Source of the DNA: Marmoricola sp. | GTDB taxonomy: Bacteria; Actinomycetota; Actinomycetes; Propionibacteriales; Nocardioidaceae | Assembly (NCBI GenBank): GCA_025964775.1 | Contig: JAOPYE010000040.1 | Coordinates: forward strand, 124,001 to 188,000 | Direction of reading: 5' to 3' | Length of the DNA stretch: 64,000 nt | Part shown: positions 17,807 to 27,797 of the stretch, one piece after another | Layout: the number at the start of each line of letters is the position of its first letter | How positions within the stretch are numbered: the stretch's first letter is position 1 | Notes under the pieces: generated by a model | Told to the model about the DNA's origin: nothing | Databases searched by the model: none | Seen by the model: the letters and a program-made list of their open reading frames with translations, nothing else | Position numbers and translations under genes: made by a program

Positions 17807-18328
17807 ATGGCCGAGATACCGGACGAGCTGTGGGGCAGCCGCGACAGCGCGCTGTCGAAGATGCTCAGTGCCTTCGCGTCGACGAAGCCGGGTTCCTGGA
17901 CGGTGCGGCAGCTGATGCCGCTCGACCGTCGCATCCTCCTGCGCACCGACGGCCGCCGCACGATCCTCGGTCCGATCGGGGCGCCGACGATGCTGCTCGA
18001 GACGACCGGCCGCAAGAGCGGGCAGACGCGGATCAGCCCGCTTCTCTTCGCACACCAAGGCCCTGCTGGATCGAGTGGGGCAATCATCGTCGTCGGGTCC
18101 AACTTCGGCCAGGAGCACCACCCGGCCTGGACCGGCAACCTGCTCGCGCATCCGGCGGCGGTCGCGATCGTGCGGGGCAAGCGCTTCGACGTCGTCGCCG
18201 AGCTGCTCGCGGGCCCGGCAGCCGACGCGGCGTACACGAGGATGGTCGAGGTGACCTCGGTCTACTCGACGTACAAGGGGCGCACCGATCGGGAGATCCG
18301 GGTCTTCCGGCTCACGCCGGTGAGCTGA
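17807..18328 (+). CDS. Deazaflavin (F420)-dependent nitroreductase-family protein
   Basis: 173 residues matching the Ddn/DUF385 family: MLLETTGRKSGQTRISPLLF is the conserved F420-binding strand-turn, and GQEHHPAWTGNLLAHPAAVAI the second signature. Members reduce various substrates with reduced F420, found in actinobacteria. I chose ATG 17807; an in-frame TTG at 17795 is possible. Its 3' end is close to a 29-bp dispersed repeat and to the convergent mannosyltransferase gene. Confidence 0.88.
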   Translation: MAEIPDELWGSRDSALSKMLSAFASTKPGSWTVRQLMPLDRRILLRTDGRRTILGPIGAPTMLLETTGRKSGQTRISPLLFAHQGPAGSSGAIIVVGSNFGQEHHPAWTGNLLAHPAAVAIVRGKRFDVVAELLAGPAADAAYTRMVEVTSVYSTYKGRTDREIRVFRLTPVS

Positions 18329-18354
18329 TCCGCAACCGTCTCGAAGTGACCGCC

Positions 18355-18383
18355 GATCAAGTCCGCTGACGCGTCCTTGATCA
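18355..18383. repeat. 29-bp dispersed imperfect palindrome, copy 1
   Basis: Starts GATCAAGTCCGCTGACGCG and ends TCCTTGATCA. The copy at 33555-33583 is its reverse complement with one mismatch. Outer bases (TGATCAAG...CTTGATC) form an inverted repeat. The final TCA is the stop codon of the mannosyltransferase on the minus strand. Confidence 0.85.
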
Positions 18384-20009
18384 GATCCACCGCTGGAACC
18401 AGATCCGTTGCACCCACTGGGCCTGGGTGAGCAGGCCGTCGGTGTAGATCGGCCAGAACCAGGCGAAGTTCGCGATCACGCCGATCACGATGCTGCCGGC
18501 GGCGATCGCGCCGATCCGTCGCCGACGGGCGGAGGCATCGGCGCGGCCCAGGATCTCGCCGAGCAGCATCACCGCGCCGAGGATCAGGAACGGCTCCATC
18601 AGGATGGCGTAGTAGCTGAAGATCGGGCGGGTGTCGAACCTCAGCCAGGGCAGCCAGGTCGTGAGGGCGCCGACGACGACGATCCCGTAGCGCCAGTCCC
18701 GCTTGCCGATCCAGCACACGCCCGCCCAGATCAGGGCGATCGAGGAGAACCACCACAGCACCGGCGTACCCAGCAGGATCACCTGACGCAGGCAGGTCGC
18801 GGTCCCGGTCGCGGTGCACCCCTGCGCGCCGGGCGCGATGTTCAGCTGGGCATCCACGCCGACCGGCCGGCTGAGGATCGGCCAGCCGAGCGGGTTGGAC
18901 TGGTACACGTGGGTGGAGGTGTTGAGGAACTTGGTGTGGAAGTTCCAGACGTCCTGGTGGTAGTGCCACAGCGAGCGGAGCGAGCGGATGAGGTTGGGGA
19001 AGAACCCGTGCGTCGGATGCTGGATGTAGGAGCCCCAGTAGGGGCCGTACTGGGTGTGCGAGAGGTGCTGCTCGTACACCCCCGCGTGAATCAGCCAGCC
19101 GGTCCAGCTCACGAGGTAGATCAGGGCCGGCAGCGCGACGATGTACCCGAACGCCGGCAGGGCATCGATCACCGCGGAACGTCGCAGGGGCTTCGCGAGG
19201 CCGAACGACCGTCGCGCGCCGGCACTCCAGAGCCAGAAGAGCAGCCCGAAGGCGGCCATCGGGTACATCGCCGACCACTTCGTGCCGATCGCCAGGCCCC
19301 ACCAGACGCCGGAGGCCAGCAGCCACGGCCGCCACAGGTACCGCGGACGCCAGCCCGAGACCGGTTCGATCGAGGCCGCGAGCCGGGCCCGGAACCAATC
19401 CCGGTCCGCCACCATGCAGCTGACCGCGCACAGTACGAAGAACGCCTCGAAGATGTCCAGCAGGGCCAGCCGGGACAGGACGAACTGGAGACCGTCGAAG
19501 CACATCAGCAAACCCGCGACCAGCCCGAGCATGGTCGAGCCGGTGACCCGCCGCGCCAGACGGATCATCACGAAGATCATCAGCGACCCGACGATCGCCG
19601 ATGCCATCCGCCAGCCCCAGGGGTTGAACCCGAAGATCAGCTCGTTCAGCCCGATCAGGTACTTGCCGACCTCGGGGTGCACCACCATCTCGGGTCCGCC
19701 GGCGTACAGGCCGTGCAGGTTGCCGGCAAGGATCTTGGAGTCGGCGTTCGGCACGTAGTTGGCCGCGTACCCGTTGTGCACCAGCGACCAGGCGTCCTTG
19801 GCGTAGTACGTCTCGTCGAACAGGAACGCCTTGCGATCGCCCAGCTTCCACACCCGCAGGAACGCCGCGAACACCGTGACCCCGAAGGTGGCCGCCCACG
19901 AGATGACCGGGTCGCGATCGAGCGCGCGCGGTCGGGTTCGCTCGGCGGCTGTCGGCACGATGTCGCCGGCCGCGGTCCGCGAGAGGGTGGCTGCTTCCAC
20001 GAGCGTCAC
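18381..20009 (-). CDS. pmt: Polyprenyl-phosphate-mannose protein mannosyltransferase (PMT family)
   Basis: About 542 residues with many membrane helices, GT39/PMT family. The catalytic acidic pair is visible as FLFDETYYAKDAW in the first extracytoplasmic loop. It transfers mannose from polyprenyl-phosphate-mannose to Ser/Thr of exported proteins at the outer face of the membrane. Start GTG 20009 is my choice; a second GTG at 20000 is equally possible. The gene is divergent from rsmI with about 40 bases between starts, as in Mycobacterium tuberculosis (Rv1002c/Rv1003). Its stop codon is made by a dispersed repeat. Confidence 0.9.
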   Translation of the reverse strand: MTLVEAATLSRTAAGDIVPTAAERTRPRALDRDPVISWAATFGVTVFAAFLRVWKLGDRKAFLFDETYYAKDAWSLVHNGYAANYVPNADSKILAGNLHGLYAGGPEMVVHPEVGKYLIGLNELIFGFNPWGWRMASAIVGSLMIFVMIRLARRVTGSTMLGLVAGLLMCFDGLQFVLSRLALLDIFEAFFVLCAVSCMVADRDWFRARLAASIEPVSGWRPRYLWRPWLLASGVWWGLAIGTKWSAMYPMAAFGLLFWLWSAGARRSFGLAKPLRRSAVIDALPAFGYIVALPALIYLVSWTGWLIHAGVYEQHLSHTQYGPYWGSYIQHPTHGFFPNLIRSLRSLWHYHQDVWNFHTKFLNTSTHVYQSNPLGWPILSRPVGVDAQLNIAPGAQGCTATGTATCLRQVILLGTPVLWWFSSIALIWAGVCWIGKRDWRYGIVVVGALTTWLPWLRFDTRPIFSYYAILMEPFLILGAVMLLGEILGRADASARRRRIGAIAAGSIVIGVIANFAWFWPIYTDGLLTQAQWVQRIWFQRWI

Positions 20010-20050
20010 CCTACGAGGCCGCAGGTCGCCTGCCTGACATGATCGGGCCC

Positions 20051-20893
20051 ATGAGCGCGTCCGGAGTCCTCGTCCTGGCCGGGACTCCGATCGGACGCGT
20101 CGAGGACGCACCGCCGCGTCTGGCCCGCGAGCTGGCCGAGGCCGACGTGATCGCCGCCGAGGACACCCGCCGGCTGCGGCGCCTCACGACCGACCTGGGC
20201 ATCGAGCTCACCGGGCGGGTGATCTCCTATTTCGAGGGCAACGAGCAGGGCCGCACCCCCCAGCTGCTCGAGCTGCTCGTCGCCGGCAGCCGGGTGGTGC
20301 TGGTCACCGACGCGGGCATGCCGAGCGTCTCGGACCCCGGTTACCGGCTGGTGGTCGCGGCCGTCGAGGCAGGCATCGAGGTGACCTCGGTCCCGGGGCC
20401 TTCGGCGGTGCTCACCGCCCTGGCCGTCAGCGGCCTCCCGGTCGACCGGTTCTGCTTCGAGGGTTTCCTGCCGCGCAAGTCCGGAGAGCGCGCGCGACGG
20501 CTCGATCACCTGGCCGACGAGCAGCGCACGATGGTGTTCTTCGAGGCCCCGCACCGCACCGAGGTCGCCCTGGCTGCGATGGCGCTGGCCTTCGGGCCGG
20601 ACCGGGCCGCGGCGGTCTGCCGGGAGCTGACCAAGACCCACGAAGAGGTACGCCGCGGCCCGCTCGCCGACCTGGTCACCTGGGCGGCCGACGGGATCCG
20701 GGGCGAGGTGACGATCGTGGTCACCGGGGCAGCCGAATCCGGCCCGATCAGCGATCCGGCGACGCTGGCGGCCTGGGTGGCCGAGCGCGAGGCCGGGGGT
20801 ATGACCCGCAAGGACGCGATCGCCGAGGTCGCCCGCCGCGCCGGCGTACCGAAGCGTGAGGTGTACGACCTCGTGCACAGAAAAGGGGAGTGA
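20051..20893 (+). CDS. rsmI: 16S rRNA (cytidine1402-2'-O)-methyltransferase
   Basis: 280 residues, full-length RsmI. VLVLAGTPIGRVEDAPPRL (usual GTPIGNLxDxxxR), AEDTRRLRRL, TDAGMPSVSDPG and VPGPSAVLTALAVSGLP are the diagnostic SAM-dependent tetrapyrrole-methylase-fold motifs. It 2'-O-methylates C1402 in the decoding centre. An ATG at 20039 is an alternative start. The last codon overlaps the tatD start (TGATG), so the two are translationally coupled. Confidence 0.95.
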   Translation: MSASGVLVLAGTPIGRVEDAPPRLARELAEADVIAAEDTRRLRRLTTDLGIELTGRVISYFEGNEQGRTPQLLELLVAGSRVVLVTDAGMPSVSDPGYRLVVAAVEAGIEVTSVPGPSAVLTALAVSGLPVDRFCFEGFLPRKSGERARRLDHLADEQRTMVFFEAPHRTEVALAAMALAFGPDRAAAVCRELTKTHEEVRRGPLADLVTWAADGIRGEVTIVVTGAAESGPISDPATLAAWVAEREAGGMTRKDAIAEVARRAGVPKREVYDLVHRKGE

Positions 20894-21756
20894 TGACACG
20901 CAAGGCAGGCCGTACCGGCGAGCGCCCTCCGGCTCCGGAGCCGCTCCCGCACCCGGTCGTCGACAACCACTGCCACCTCGACATCGCCCCGTACGACGCC
21001 CCGGGAGAGCCGGTCGCCGTGGCAGACGCCCTCGCCCGGTCAGCGTCCGTCGGCGTTCCGCGGATCGTCCAGATCGGTTGCGACCTCCCGGGAGCTCGCT
21101 GGGCCGTGGAGGTCGCCGCCTCCTTCGAGGCGATCGTCGCCGGGGTCGCGCTGCACCCGAACGAGGCGCCACGTCTGGAGGCGGAGGGGCTCCTCGACGA
21201 TGCCCTCGCGGAGATCACCGAGCTGGCGGCGCGACCGGAGGTCAGGGCCGTGGGGGAGACGGGGCTGGATGCCTTCCGCACCGGTCCCGAGGGCCTCGAC
21301 GCCCAGGTCAGGTCGTTCCGGCGGCACATCGAGCTGGCCCACGAGCTCGACCGCACGCTGGTGATCCACGACCGGGACACGCATGCCGAGGTGCTCCGGG
21401 TCGTCGATGAGGTCGGGCCCCCGCCGCGGTGGGTGATGCACTGCTTCTCCGGCGACGCCGGCTTCGCCGAGCGGTGCCTCGAGCGCGGGGCGCACCTCTC
21501 CTTCGCCGGCACCGTGACCTTCAAGAACGCCGAGCCCCTGCGCGAAGCACTGCGGATCGCTCCGCTGGACCGGATCCTGGTCGAGACGGATGCGCCGTAC
21601 CTGACTCCGGAGCCGTGGCGTGGACGTCCGAACGCCTCCTACCTGATCCCCACCACCGTGCGCGCGATGGCCGAGATCCGGGGCGTCGACCTGGGTGAGC
21701 TGTGCCGCGCGATCGACGCCAACACCGAGGTGGCGTTCGGCGGAACCTGGGGCTGA
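20893..21756 (+). CDS. tatD: TatD-family metal-dependent hydrolase/DNase
   Basis: 287 residues. VVDNHCHLDI supplies the HxH metal ligands; AVGETGLD has the metal-binding Glu; VIHDRDTHAEV and VMHCFSGD carry two His, and ILVETDAPYLTPEP the last Asp. All TatD residues are present, so it should be active as a 3'-5' exonuclease or related hydrolase. Ribosome site GGGGAG is at the end of rsmI and the start overlaps its stop by one base; a GTG at 20890 would also work. Position rsmI-tatD-rpf-rsmA is conserved in actinobacteria. Confidence 0.93.
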   Translation: MTRKAGRTGERPPAPEPLPHPVVDNHCHLDIAPYDAPGEPVAVADALARSASVGVPRIVQIGCDLPGARWAVEVAASFEAIVAGVALHPNEAPRLEAEGLLDDALAEITELAARPEVRAVGETGLDAFRTGPEGLDAQVRSFRRHIELAHELDRTLVIHDRDTHAEVLRVVDEVGPPPRWVMHCFSGDAGFAERCLERGAHLSFAGTVTFKNAEPLREALRIAPLDRILVETDAPYLTPEPWRGRPNASYLIPTTVRAMAEIRGVDLGELCRAIDANTEVAFGGTWG

Positions 21757-21774
21757 ACGCTGTCGGAGGCCGGT

Positions 21775-21790
21775 TGTGACCTGGGTCACA
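21775..21790. promoter_or_regulatory. Candidate CRP-type operator upstream of rpf
   Basis: TGTGACCTGGGTCACA, a perfect inverted repeat that fits the TGTGA-N6-TCACA consensus shared by E. coli and mycobacterial CRP. It lies about 200 bases before the rpf start, 19 bases after the tatD stop. No -35/-10 pair can be placed with confidence, so the direction of effect is unknown. Confidence 0.6.
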
Positions 21791-21865
21791 TCGGACCTTC
21801 CGGACACGTGACATGGCCCACCTGCCCCCGCGTGGGCGATGTCCTCGATTTGCTTGCTGCAGTGA

Positions 21866-23116
<1,251 letters not shown>

Positions 23117-23127
23117 CCCTCAGTGCC

Positions 23128-23187
23128 ATCAAGGGTTGTGGTGTGTCGAGAACCGTATGAGGGATCTCGACCGCCACAACCCTTGAT
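23128..23187. terminator. Long stem-loop after rpf
   Basis: A perfect 14-bp inverted repeat (arms ATCAAGGGTTGTGG at 23128-23141 and its complement at 23174-23187) enclosing a second hairpin (GTCGAGA/TCTCGAC). It begins 11 bases after the rpf stop and is followed by TCTTT. It fits a strong transcription terminator; it could also be a repeat element. Confidence 0.7.
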
Positions 23188-23210
23188 TCTTTCCCGGTCA
23201 CGGGGCTGAC

Positions 23211-24095
23211 GTGATCCGCCGTACCCTTCTCGACGTGACCGAAGCCCGTGCCGTCCCGCCGACGTTGCTCGGGGCGGCGGAGATCCGCATCCTGGCTGAC
23301 GGGCTGGACCTGCGGCCGACCAAGCAGCGCGGCCAGAACTTCGTGATCGACGGCAACACCGTCCGCCGGATCGTGGCCGACTCGAAGATCACCTCCGCCG
23401 ACGTCGTCCTCGAGGTCGGCCCGGGTCTCGGTTCGCTGACCCTGGCCCTGCTCGCCGTGGCCCGCCGCGTCGTGGCCGTCGAGATCGACCCGGTGCTGGC
23501 CGGCGCACTGCCGGCGACGATCGCAGCCCACGCTCCCGACCAGGTCGGCGCCTTCGAAGTCGTCCTGGCCGATGCGTTGCGGGTCACGGAGATCCCGGGT
23601 CCCGCCCCGACGGCACTGGTCGCGAACCTGCCGTACAACGTCTCGGTCCCGGTCCTGCTCCACCTCCTCGCCCTGCTGCCGTCGCTGGAGCGCGGCCTGG
23701 TGATGGTGCAGGCCGAGGTCGCAGACCGGCTCGCGGCCGGCCCCGGTTCCAAGACGTACGGCGTCCCCTCGGTCAAGGCTGCGTGGTATGCCGATGTACG
23801 CCGGGCCGGCTCGATCGGGCGCAACGTCTTCTGGCCGGCACCGAACGTCGACTCAGGGCTGGTCGCCTGGACGCGCCGCGAGCCACCAGTCACCACCGCC
23901 AGCCGCGAGCAGGTCTTCGCGGTCATCGACGCTGCCTTCGCCCACCGGCGCAAGGCGTTGCGACCCTCGCTGCGCGACCTTGCCGGGTCGGCCGAGGCAG
24001 CCGAGGCGGCCCTGGCAGCTGCCGGGATCGACCCCATGACCCGCGGTGAAGAGCTGCGGATCGACGACTTCGTGAGGATTGCCGAGTGTCTGTGA
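23211..24095 (+). CDS. rsmA: 16S rRNA (adenine1518/1519-N6)-dimethyltransferase
   Basis: 294 residues, KsgA family. [31 protein letters not shown] (SAM motif I) and [15 protein letters not shown] (motif IV) are diagnostic. It dimethylates two adjacent adenines of helix 45 in late 30S assembly. GTG 23211 is used; a GTG at 23235 (VTEARAVPP) is a reasonable alternative. Its 3' end overlaps the start of ispE by 10 bases. Confidence 0.95.
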   Translation: MIRRTLLDVTEARAVPPTLLGAAEIRILADGLDLRPTKQRGQNFVIDGNTVRRIVADSKITSADVVLEVGPGLGSLTLALLAVARRVVAVEIDPVLAGALPATIAAHAPDQVGAFEVVLADALRVTEIPGPAPTALVANLPYNVSVPVLLHLLALLPSLERGLVMVQAEVADRLAAGPGSKTYGVPSVKAAWYADVRRAGSIGRNVFWPAPNVDSGLVAWTRREPPVTTASREQVFAVIDAAFAHRRKALRPSLRDLAGSAEAAEAALAAAGIDPMTRGEELRIDDFVRIAECL

Positions 24096-25009
24096 GTGCA
24101 CCCCGGAGCGTCACCGTGCGCGCCCCCGCCAAGATCAACCTGTTCCTCGGCGTGGGCTCCCGCGGTGCCGACGGCTACCACCCGCTCGACACCGTCTACC
24201 AGGCCGTCAGCCTGTACGACGACGTCACGGTCACCGAGTCGGCGATGTGGTCGGTCAGCGTCGAGCCGATCGGCGACATCGACTGCGCGGACGTGCCCCT
24301 GGACTCGAGCAACATCGTCGTCCGTGCCGGTGGGCTGCTCACCGCGCACCACCAGATCACCCGGCGCGCCGCCATCGCGATCAACAAGGGCATTCCGGTG
24401 GCCGGCGGCATGGCCGGTGGCAGCGCGGACGCGGCCGCCACGCTGGTCGCGCTCGACCGGCTGTGGGACCTGCAGACCGCGGACGCGGACCTGCTCGCGA
24501 TCGCTGCCGAGCTGGGGAGCGACGTCCCGTTCGCGTTGATCGGCGGCACCGCGCACGGCACCGGCAACGGCGAGGTCGTCGAGCCGGTGACCGACGAGGG
24601 CAGCTGGTGGTGGGTGGTGATCCCGAACGACATCGGACTGTCCACGGCCGCGGTGTACGCCGAGTTCGACCGGCTCGACAGCGACGGGACCTTCCTGGTC
24701 GGCCGGACCCGGGCCGTGATCGCAGCCCTGGGCACCCGCGACGTCAACCAGCTCGGTGCGGCGCTGAGCAACGACCTGCAACCGGCTGCCCTCAGCCTGC
24801 GTCCCGATCTGGAGCAGACCTTCGCCGATGCCCGCGACGCCGGCGCCCACGAGCTCGTCGTCTCGGGTTCGGGCCCGACCGTGCTGACCCTGATCAGCGA
24901 CCAGGAGAGCGCGCTGGGAGTCCGTCAGGACCTGATGGACCAGGGCTACCGCGGTGTCCTGGTCGCCACCGGTCCGGTGGCCGGTGCCCACGTGGTCGAG
25001 TACGCATGA
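24086..25009 (+). CDS. ispE: 4-diphosphocytidyl-2-C-methyl-D-erythritol kinase
   Basis: 307 residues, GHMP kinase fold. [31 protein letters not shown] is the IspE N-terminal signature; [18 protein letters not shown] is the ATP-binding GHMP motif, and [13 protein letters not shown] the third. It performs the ATP-dependent step of the MEP pathway to isoprenoids. Begins with GTG inside rsmA and ends with an ATGA overlap with the ABC-F gene, so rsmA-ispE-ABC-F form one operon. Confidence 0.95.
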   Translation: MSVSAPRSVTVRAPAKINLFLGVGSRGADGYHPLDTVYQAVSLYDDVTVTESAMWSVSVEPIGDIDCADVPLDSSNIVVRAGGLLTAHHQITRRAAIAINKGIPVAGGMAGGSADAAATLVALDRLWDLQTADADLLAIAAELGSDVPFALIGGTAHGTGNGEVVEPVTDEGSWWWVVIPNDIGLSTAAVYAEFDRLDSDGTFLVGRTRAVIAALGTRDVNQLGAALSNDLQPAALSLRPDLEQTFADARDAGAHELVVSGSGPTVLTLISDQESALGVRQDLMDQGYRGVLVATGPVAGAHVVEYA

Positions 25010-26820
25010 GCAACCTCGTCAACCTCGAGAAGGTCTCCAAGTCCTTCGGCATCAGGATCCTCCTCGACGAGGTCAGCCTCGGTGTCGGCGAGGGCGAGCG
25101 GATCGGCGTCGTCGGCCGTAACGGCGACGGCAAGACCACGCTGCTCAACCTGATGACCGGTCGCGAGGAACCCGACACCGGGCGGGTCTCCCGCTCGCGC
25201 GGACTGTACCTGGGCTACCTCGACCAGCGGGACCTGCTCGACGACACCCACACCGTGCGTGAGGTCGTCCTGGGCGGCAAGGCCGACCACGAGTGGGCCG
25301 CGGACGCGACGACCCGCGAGGTGGTCGAGGTGCTGCTCGACGGGATCTCGCTGGACCGGGTCGTGCACGGGCTGTCCGGGGGAGAGCGTCGCCGTTGCTC
25401 GCTGGCCAAGCTGCTGCTCGAGCCGGACGACCTGCTGATCCTGGACGAGCCGACCAACCACCTCGACGTCGAGGCGATCGCCTGGCTGGCCAACCACCTG
25501 AAGCGCCGTGCGTCGGCGCTCGTGGTCGTCACCCACGACCGCTGGTTCCTCGACGAGGTCTGCGAGCAGACCTGGGAGGTGCACGACGGCGTGATCGACC
25601 TGTACGAAGGCGGGTACGCCGCGTTCGTGCTCGCCAAGAACGAGCGGATGCGGCAGGCCTCGGCCAGCGAGCAGCGACGGCAGAACCTGATGCGCAAGGA
25701 GCTCGCGTGGCTGCGCCGCGGCGCCCCGGCCCGCACCTCGAAGCCCAAGTTCCGCATCGACGCGGCCAACGAGCTGATCGCCGACGAGCCGCCGCCGCGC
25801 GACCGGCTCGCGCTCGAACGGTTCGCGACCCAGCGTCTCGGCAAGGACGTCGTCGACCTCGAGGACGTGGATCTGGTCCGCGGTGAGCGCACCCTGCTCA
25901 GGCATGCGACCTGGCGGCTGGGTCCGGGTGACCGTGTCGGCATCGTCGGGGTCAACGGCGCCGGCAAGACCTCGGTGCTCTCCCTGGTCTCGGGCATCCT
26001 CGAGCCGACCAAGGGCAAGGTGAAGCGGGGCCGCACGGTGGCCATGGAGCACCTGACCCAGAACGTCACGCCTGAGGACCCGATGGCACGGGTGCTCACC
26101 GAGATCGAGGACATCCGCCGGATCACCCGCACGGCCAGCGGGCAGGAGCTCACGGCGTCGTCGATGCTGGAGCGGTTCGGCTTCACCGGCGACCGCCTGA
26201 CGGCGCGGCTCGGCGACCTGTCGGGCGGGGAGCGCCGCCGGTTCCAGCTGCTCAAGCTGCTGCTGTCTGAGCCCAACGTGCTGCTGCTCGACGAACCGAC
26301 CAACGACCTCGACATCGAGACCCTCGCCGTCCTCGAGGACTTCCTCGACGGCTGGCCCGGGACCCTGATCGTGGTCTCCCACGACCGGTACTTCCTCGAG
26401 CGGGTCACCGACAGCGTCTGGGCGCTGATGGGCGACGGCACCATCGGGATGCTGCCGGGAGGCGTCGACCAGTACCTCGAGATGCGCCAGAAGGGTGGCG
26501 CAGGTTTCGAGACAGGCCGAGCCGGCCTTCCTCAACCACCGGTGGTTGAGGAGGTTGCGCAGCAACCGTCTCGAAACCCCGGCAATGCCAAGGCGAAGGT
26601 CGGCGGCGCGGACGAACGTGCCGCCCGCAAGACGATCGCCCGGGTCGAGAAGCAGATCGCCCGGCTGCTGGCCCGCGAGACCGTGCTGAACGCCGAGATC
26701 GCCGCGGTGGCTGACGACTACGTGGCCATGGGCAGGCTCGCCGAGGAGCTCAGTGCGGCGCAGGCCGAGCGGGACGGCCTCGAGCTGGAGTGGCTCGAGG
26801 CCTCCGCGTTACTCGAGTAG
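25006..26820 (+). CDS. ABC-F family ATPase with an in-frame repeat insertion
   Basis: 604 residues with two ABC domains and no membrane part. Domain 1: Walker A GRNGDGKTTL, signature LSGGERRR, Walker B LLILDEPTNHLD. Domain 2: GVNGAGKTSV, LSGGERRR, LLLDEPTNDLD. The linker is RLALERFATQRLGKDVVDLED. C-terminal residues about 540-600 are a coiled coil (ARKTIARVEKQIARLLARE). ABC-F proteins act on the ribosomal E site. Between domain 2 and the coil, codons for GFETGRAGLPQPPVVEEV and on are the 74-bp palindromic repeat at 26504-26577. The ATG overlaps the ispE stop; the last 12 bases overlap the convergent HxlR gene. Confidence 0.92.
   Translation: MSNLVNLEKVSKSFGIRILLDEVSLGVGEGERIGVVGRNGDGKTTLLNLMTGREEPDTGRVSRSRGLYLGYLDQRDLLDDTHTVREVVLGGKADHEWAADATTREVVEVLLDGISLDRVVHGLSGGERRRCSLAKLLLEPDDLLILDEPTNHLDVEAIAWLANHLKRRASALVVVTHDRWFLDEVCEQTWEVHDGVIDLYEGGYAAFVLAKNERMRQASASEQRRQNLMRKELAWLRRGAPARTSKPKFRIDAANELIADEPPPRDRLALERFATQRLGKDVVDLEDVDLVRGERTLLRHATWRLGPGDRVGIVGVNGAGKTSVLSLVSGILEPTKGKVKRGRTVAMEHLTQNVTPEDPMARVLTEIEDIRRITRTASGQELTASSMLERFGFTGDRLTARLGDLSGGERRRFQLLKLLLSEPNVLLLDEPTNDLDIETLAVLEDFLDGWPGTLIVVSHDRYFLERVTDSVWALMGDGTIGMLPGGVDQYLEMRQKGGAGFETGRAGLPQPPVVEEVAQQPSRNPGNAKAKVGGADERAARKTIARVEKQIARLLARETVLNAEIAAVADDYVAMGRLAEELSAAQAERDGLELEWLEASALLE
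26504..26577. repeat. Palindromic repeat element inside the ABC-F coding region
   Basis: Outer arms GTTTCGAGAC (26504-26513) and GTCTCGAAAC (26568-26577) are exact complements. A central perfect palindrome, CCTCAACCACCGGTGGTTGAGG in two 11-base halves, lies at 26530-26551. The element adds codons without breaking frame. Its layout resembles the short mobile REP-type palindromes of high-GC actinobacteria. Confidence 0.85.
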
Positions 26821-27147
26821 GTCCGCAGTCCACCGGCGCGCCCACGCATCGAGGGGGCGCAGCGCAAGGTTGAGGGCAGCCCCGACCTGGGTGAGCTCGT
26901 AGGCTCCCGCGGCGTCCTGGCGAACGAGGCCGCTCTCGGTGAGGTCGGCCAGCCGGGCGTAGAGCACGCTCATCGACATCTGGTCGCAGCGATCGCGCAG
27001 CGCGCGCGAACCGAGGGCACCGTCCCGAAGTTCCCACAGGATGCGCAGCGTCCAGCGACGACCGAGCAGGTCCATCGCCGCGAGAAGCGGACGACCGGTG
27101 GTCGAGCCGCGGACCGGTGTTCCGGGCCGGGGGACTTTCGGGGCCAT
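26809..27147 (-). CDS. HxlR-family transcriptional regulator
   Basis: 112 residues: LLAAMDLLGRRWTLRILWELRDGALGSRALRDRC is the HxlR/MarR-like winged helix. Unlike the HxlR protein at 6.5 kb it has no N-terminal Cys, though there is one Cys in the recognition region (DRCDQMS). Divergent from the carboxymuconolactone decarboxylase-like gene, whose promoter region contains GTTTCG-type palindromes. Its stop lies inside the 3' end of the convergent ABC-F gene. Confidence 0.88.
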   Translation of the reverse strand: MAPKVPRPGTPVRGSTTGRPLLAAMDLLGRRWTLRILWELRDGALGSRALRDRCDQMSMSVLYARLADLTESGLVRQDAAGAYELTQVGAALNLALRPLDAWARRWTADLLE

Positions 27148-27161
27148 CTCGTCTCCCTTGT

Positions 27162-27205
27162 GTTTCGGTAATCGAAACCATATCGTGAAGCCAGATGTTT
27201 CGAAA
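27162..27205. promoter_or_regulatory. Candidate operators for the HxlR/carboxymuconolactone pair
   Basis: A perfect inverted repeat GTTTCG-GTAAT-CGAAAC (27162-27178) and a second, TTTCGAAA (27198-27205), share the GTTTCGA core and lie between the two divergent starts. They are the likely binding sites of the HxlR regulator; this is inferred from position. Confidence 0.55.
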
Positions 27206-27224
27206 ATAGCAACAGGAGGCCGTC

Positions 27225-27797
27225 ATGCCACGTGTCCACCCACTCGAACCGCCGTACGGGCCCCAGGTTGCCGAGCAGCTTGCCCGGATGATGCCGGTAG
27301 ACCTCGAACCGATCGGCCTCTTCCGCACCTTCGCCATCAACCTCCCGATGGCCGAGGCGATGACGACCTGGGGGTCCTACGAGCTGAGTCGTCGGCTGAG
27401 CCTGGGTCTGCGCGACCGCGAGATCCTGATCGACCGCACCTGCGTCCGGTGCGACTGCGAGTACGAGTTCGGCGTGCATGCGGCGTACTTCGCGGATCGC
27501 GCCGGGCTGGACCGGGAGCAGGGTGCCTCGTTGGTCGCAGGGACCGAGGGTGACGGCTGCTGGTCGCACCGCGACCGTGTCCTCATCCGGCTCGCAGATT
27601 CGCTGCACGACCGGGCGGACCTCGACGACGGATTGTGGTCCGACCTTCGTGCCGAGTTCGAGGAGCGCGAGATCCTTGACGCGATCATGATCTGCGGCTG
27701 GTACCACGCGATCGCCTTCGCAGCGAACGCCCTCCGGGTCGAGCCCGAGGAATGGGCACCCCGCTTCGGCGATTTCGAGGCTAGCCTCGACGGGTGA
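27225..27797 (+). CDS. Carboxymuconolactone decarboxylase/AhpD-like protein
   Basis: 190 residues, all-helical. RTCVRCDCEYEFGVHAAYF contains the C-x-x-C...E...H arrangement of AhpD-type proteins. Family members either decarboxylate carboxymuconolactone or act as peroxide-detoxifying thiol enzymes; the CxxC favours the redox type. Start ATG 27225 has AGGAGG upstream. Divergent from an HxlR regulator and overlapping (GTGA) with the LysE-type exporter gene downstream, so the two are co-translated. Confidence 0.85.
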   Translation: MPRVHPLEPPYGPQVAEQLARMMPVDLEPIGLFRTFAINLPMAEAMTTWGSYELSRRLSLGLRDREILIDRTCVRCDCEYEFGVHAAYFADRAGLDREQGASLVAGTEGDGCWSHRDRVLIRLADSLHDRADLDDGLWSDLRAEFEEREILDAIMICGWYHAIAFAANALRVEPEEWAPRFGDFEASLDG

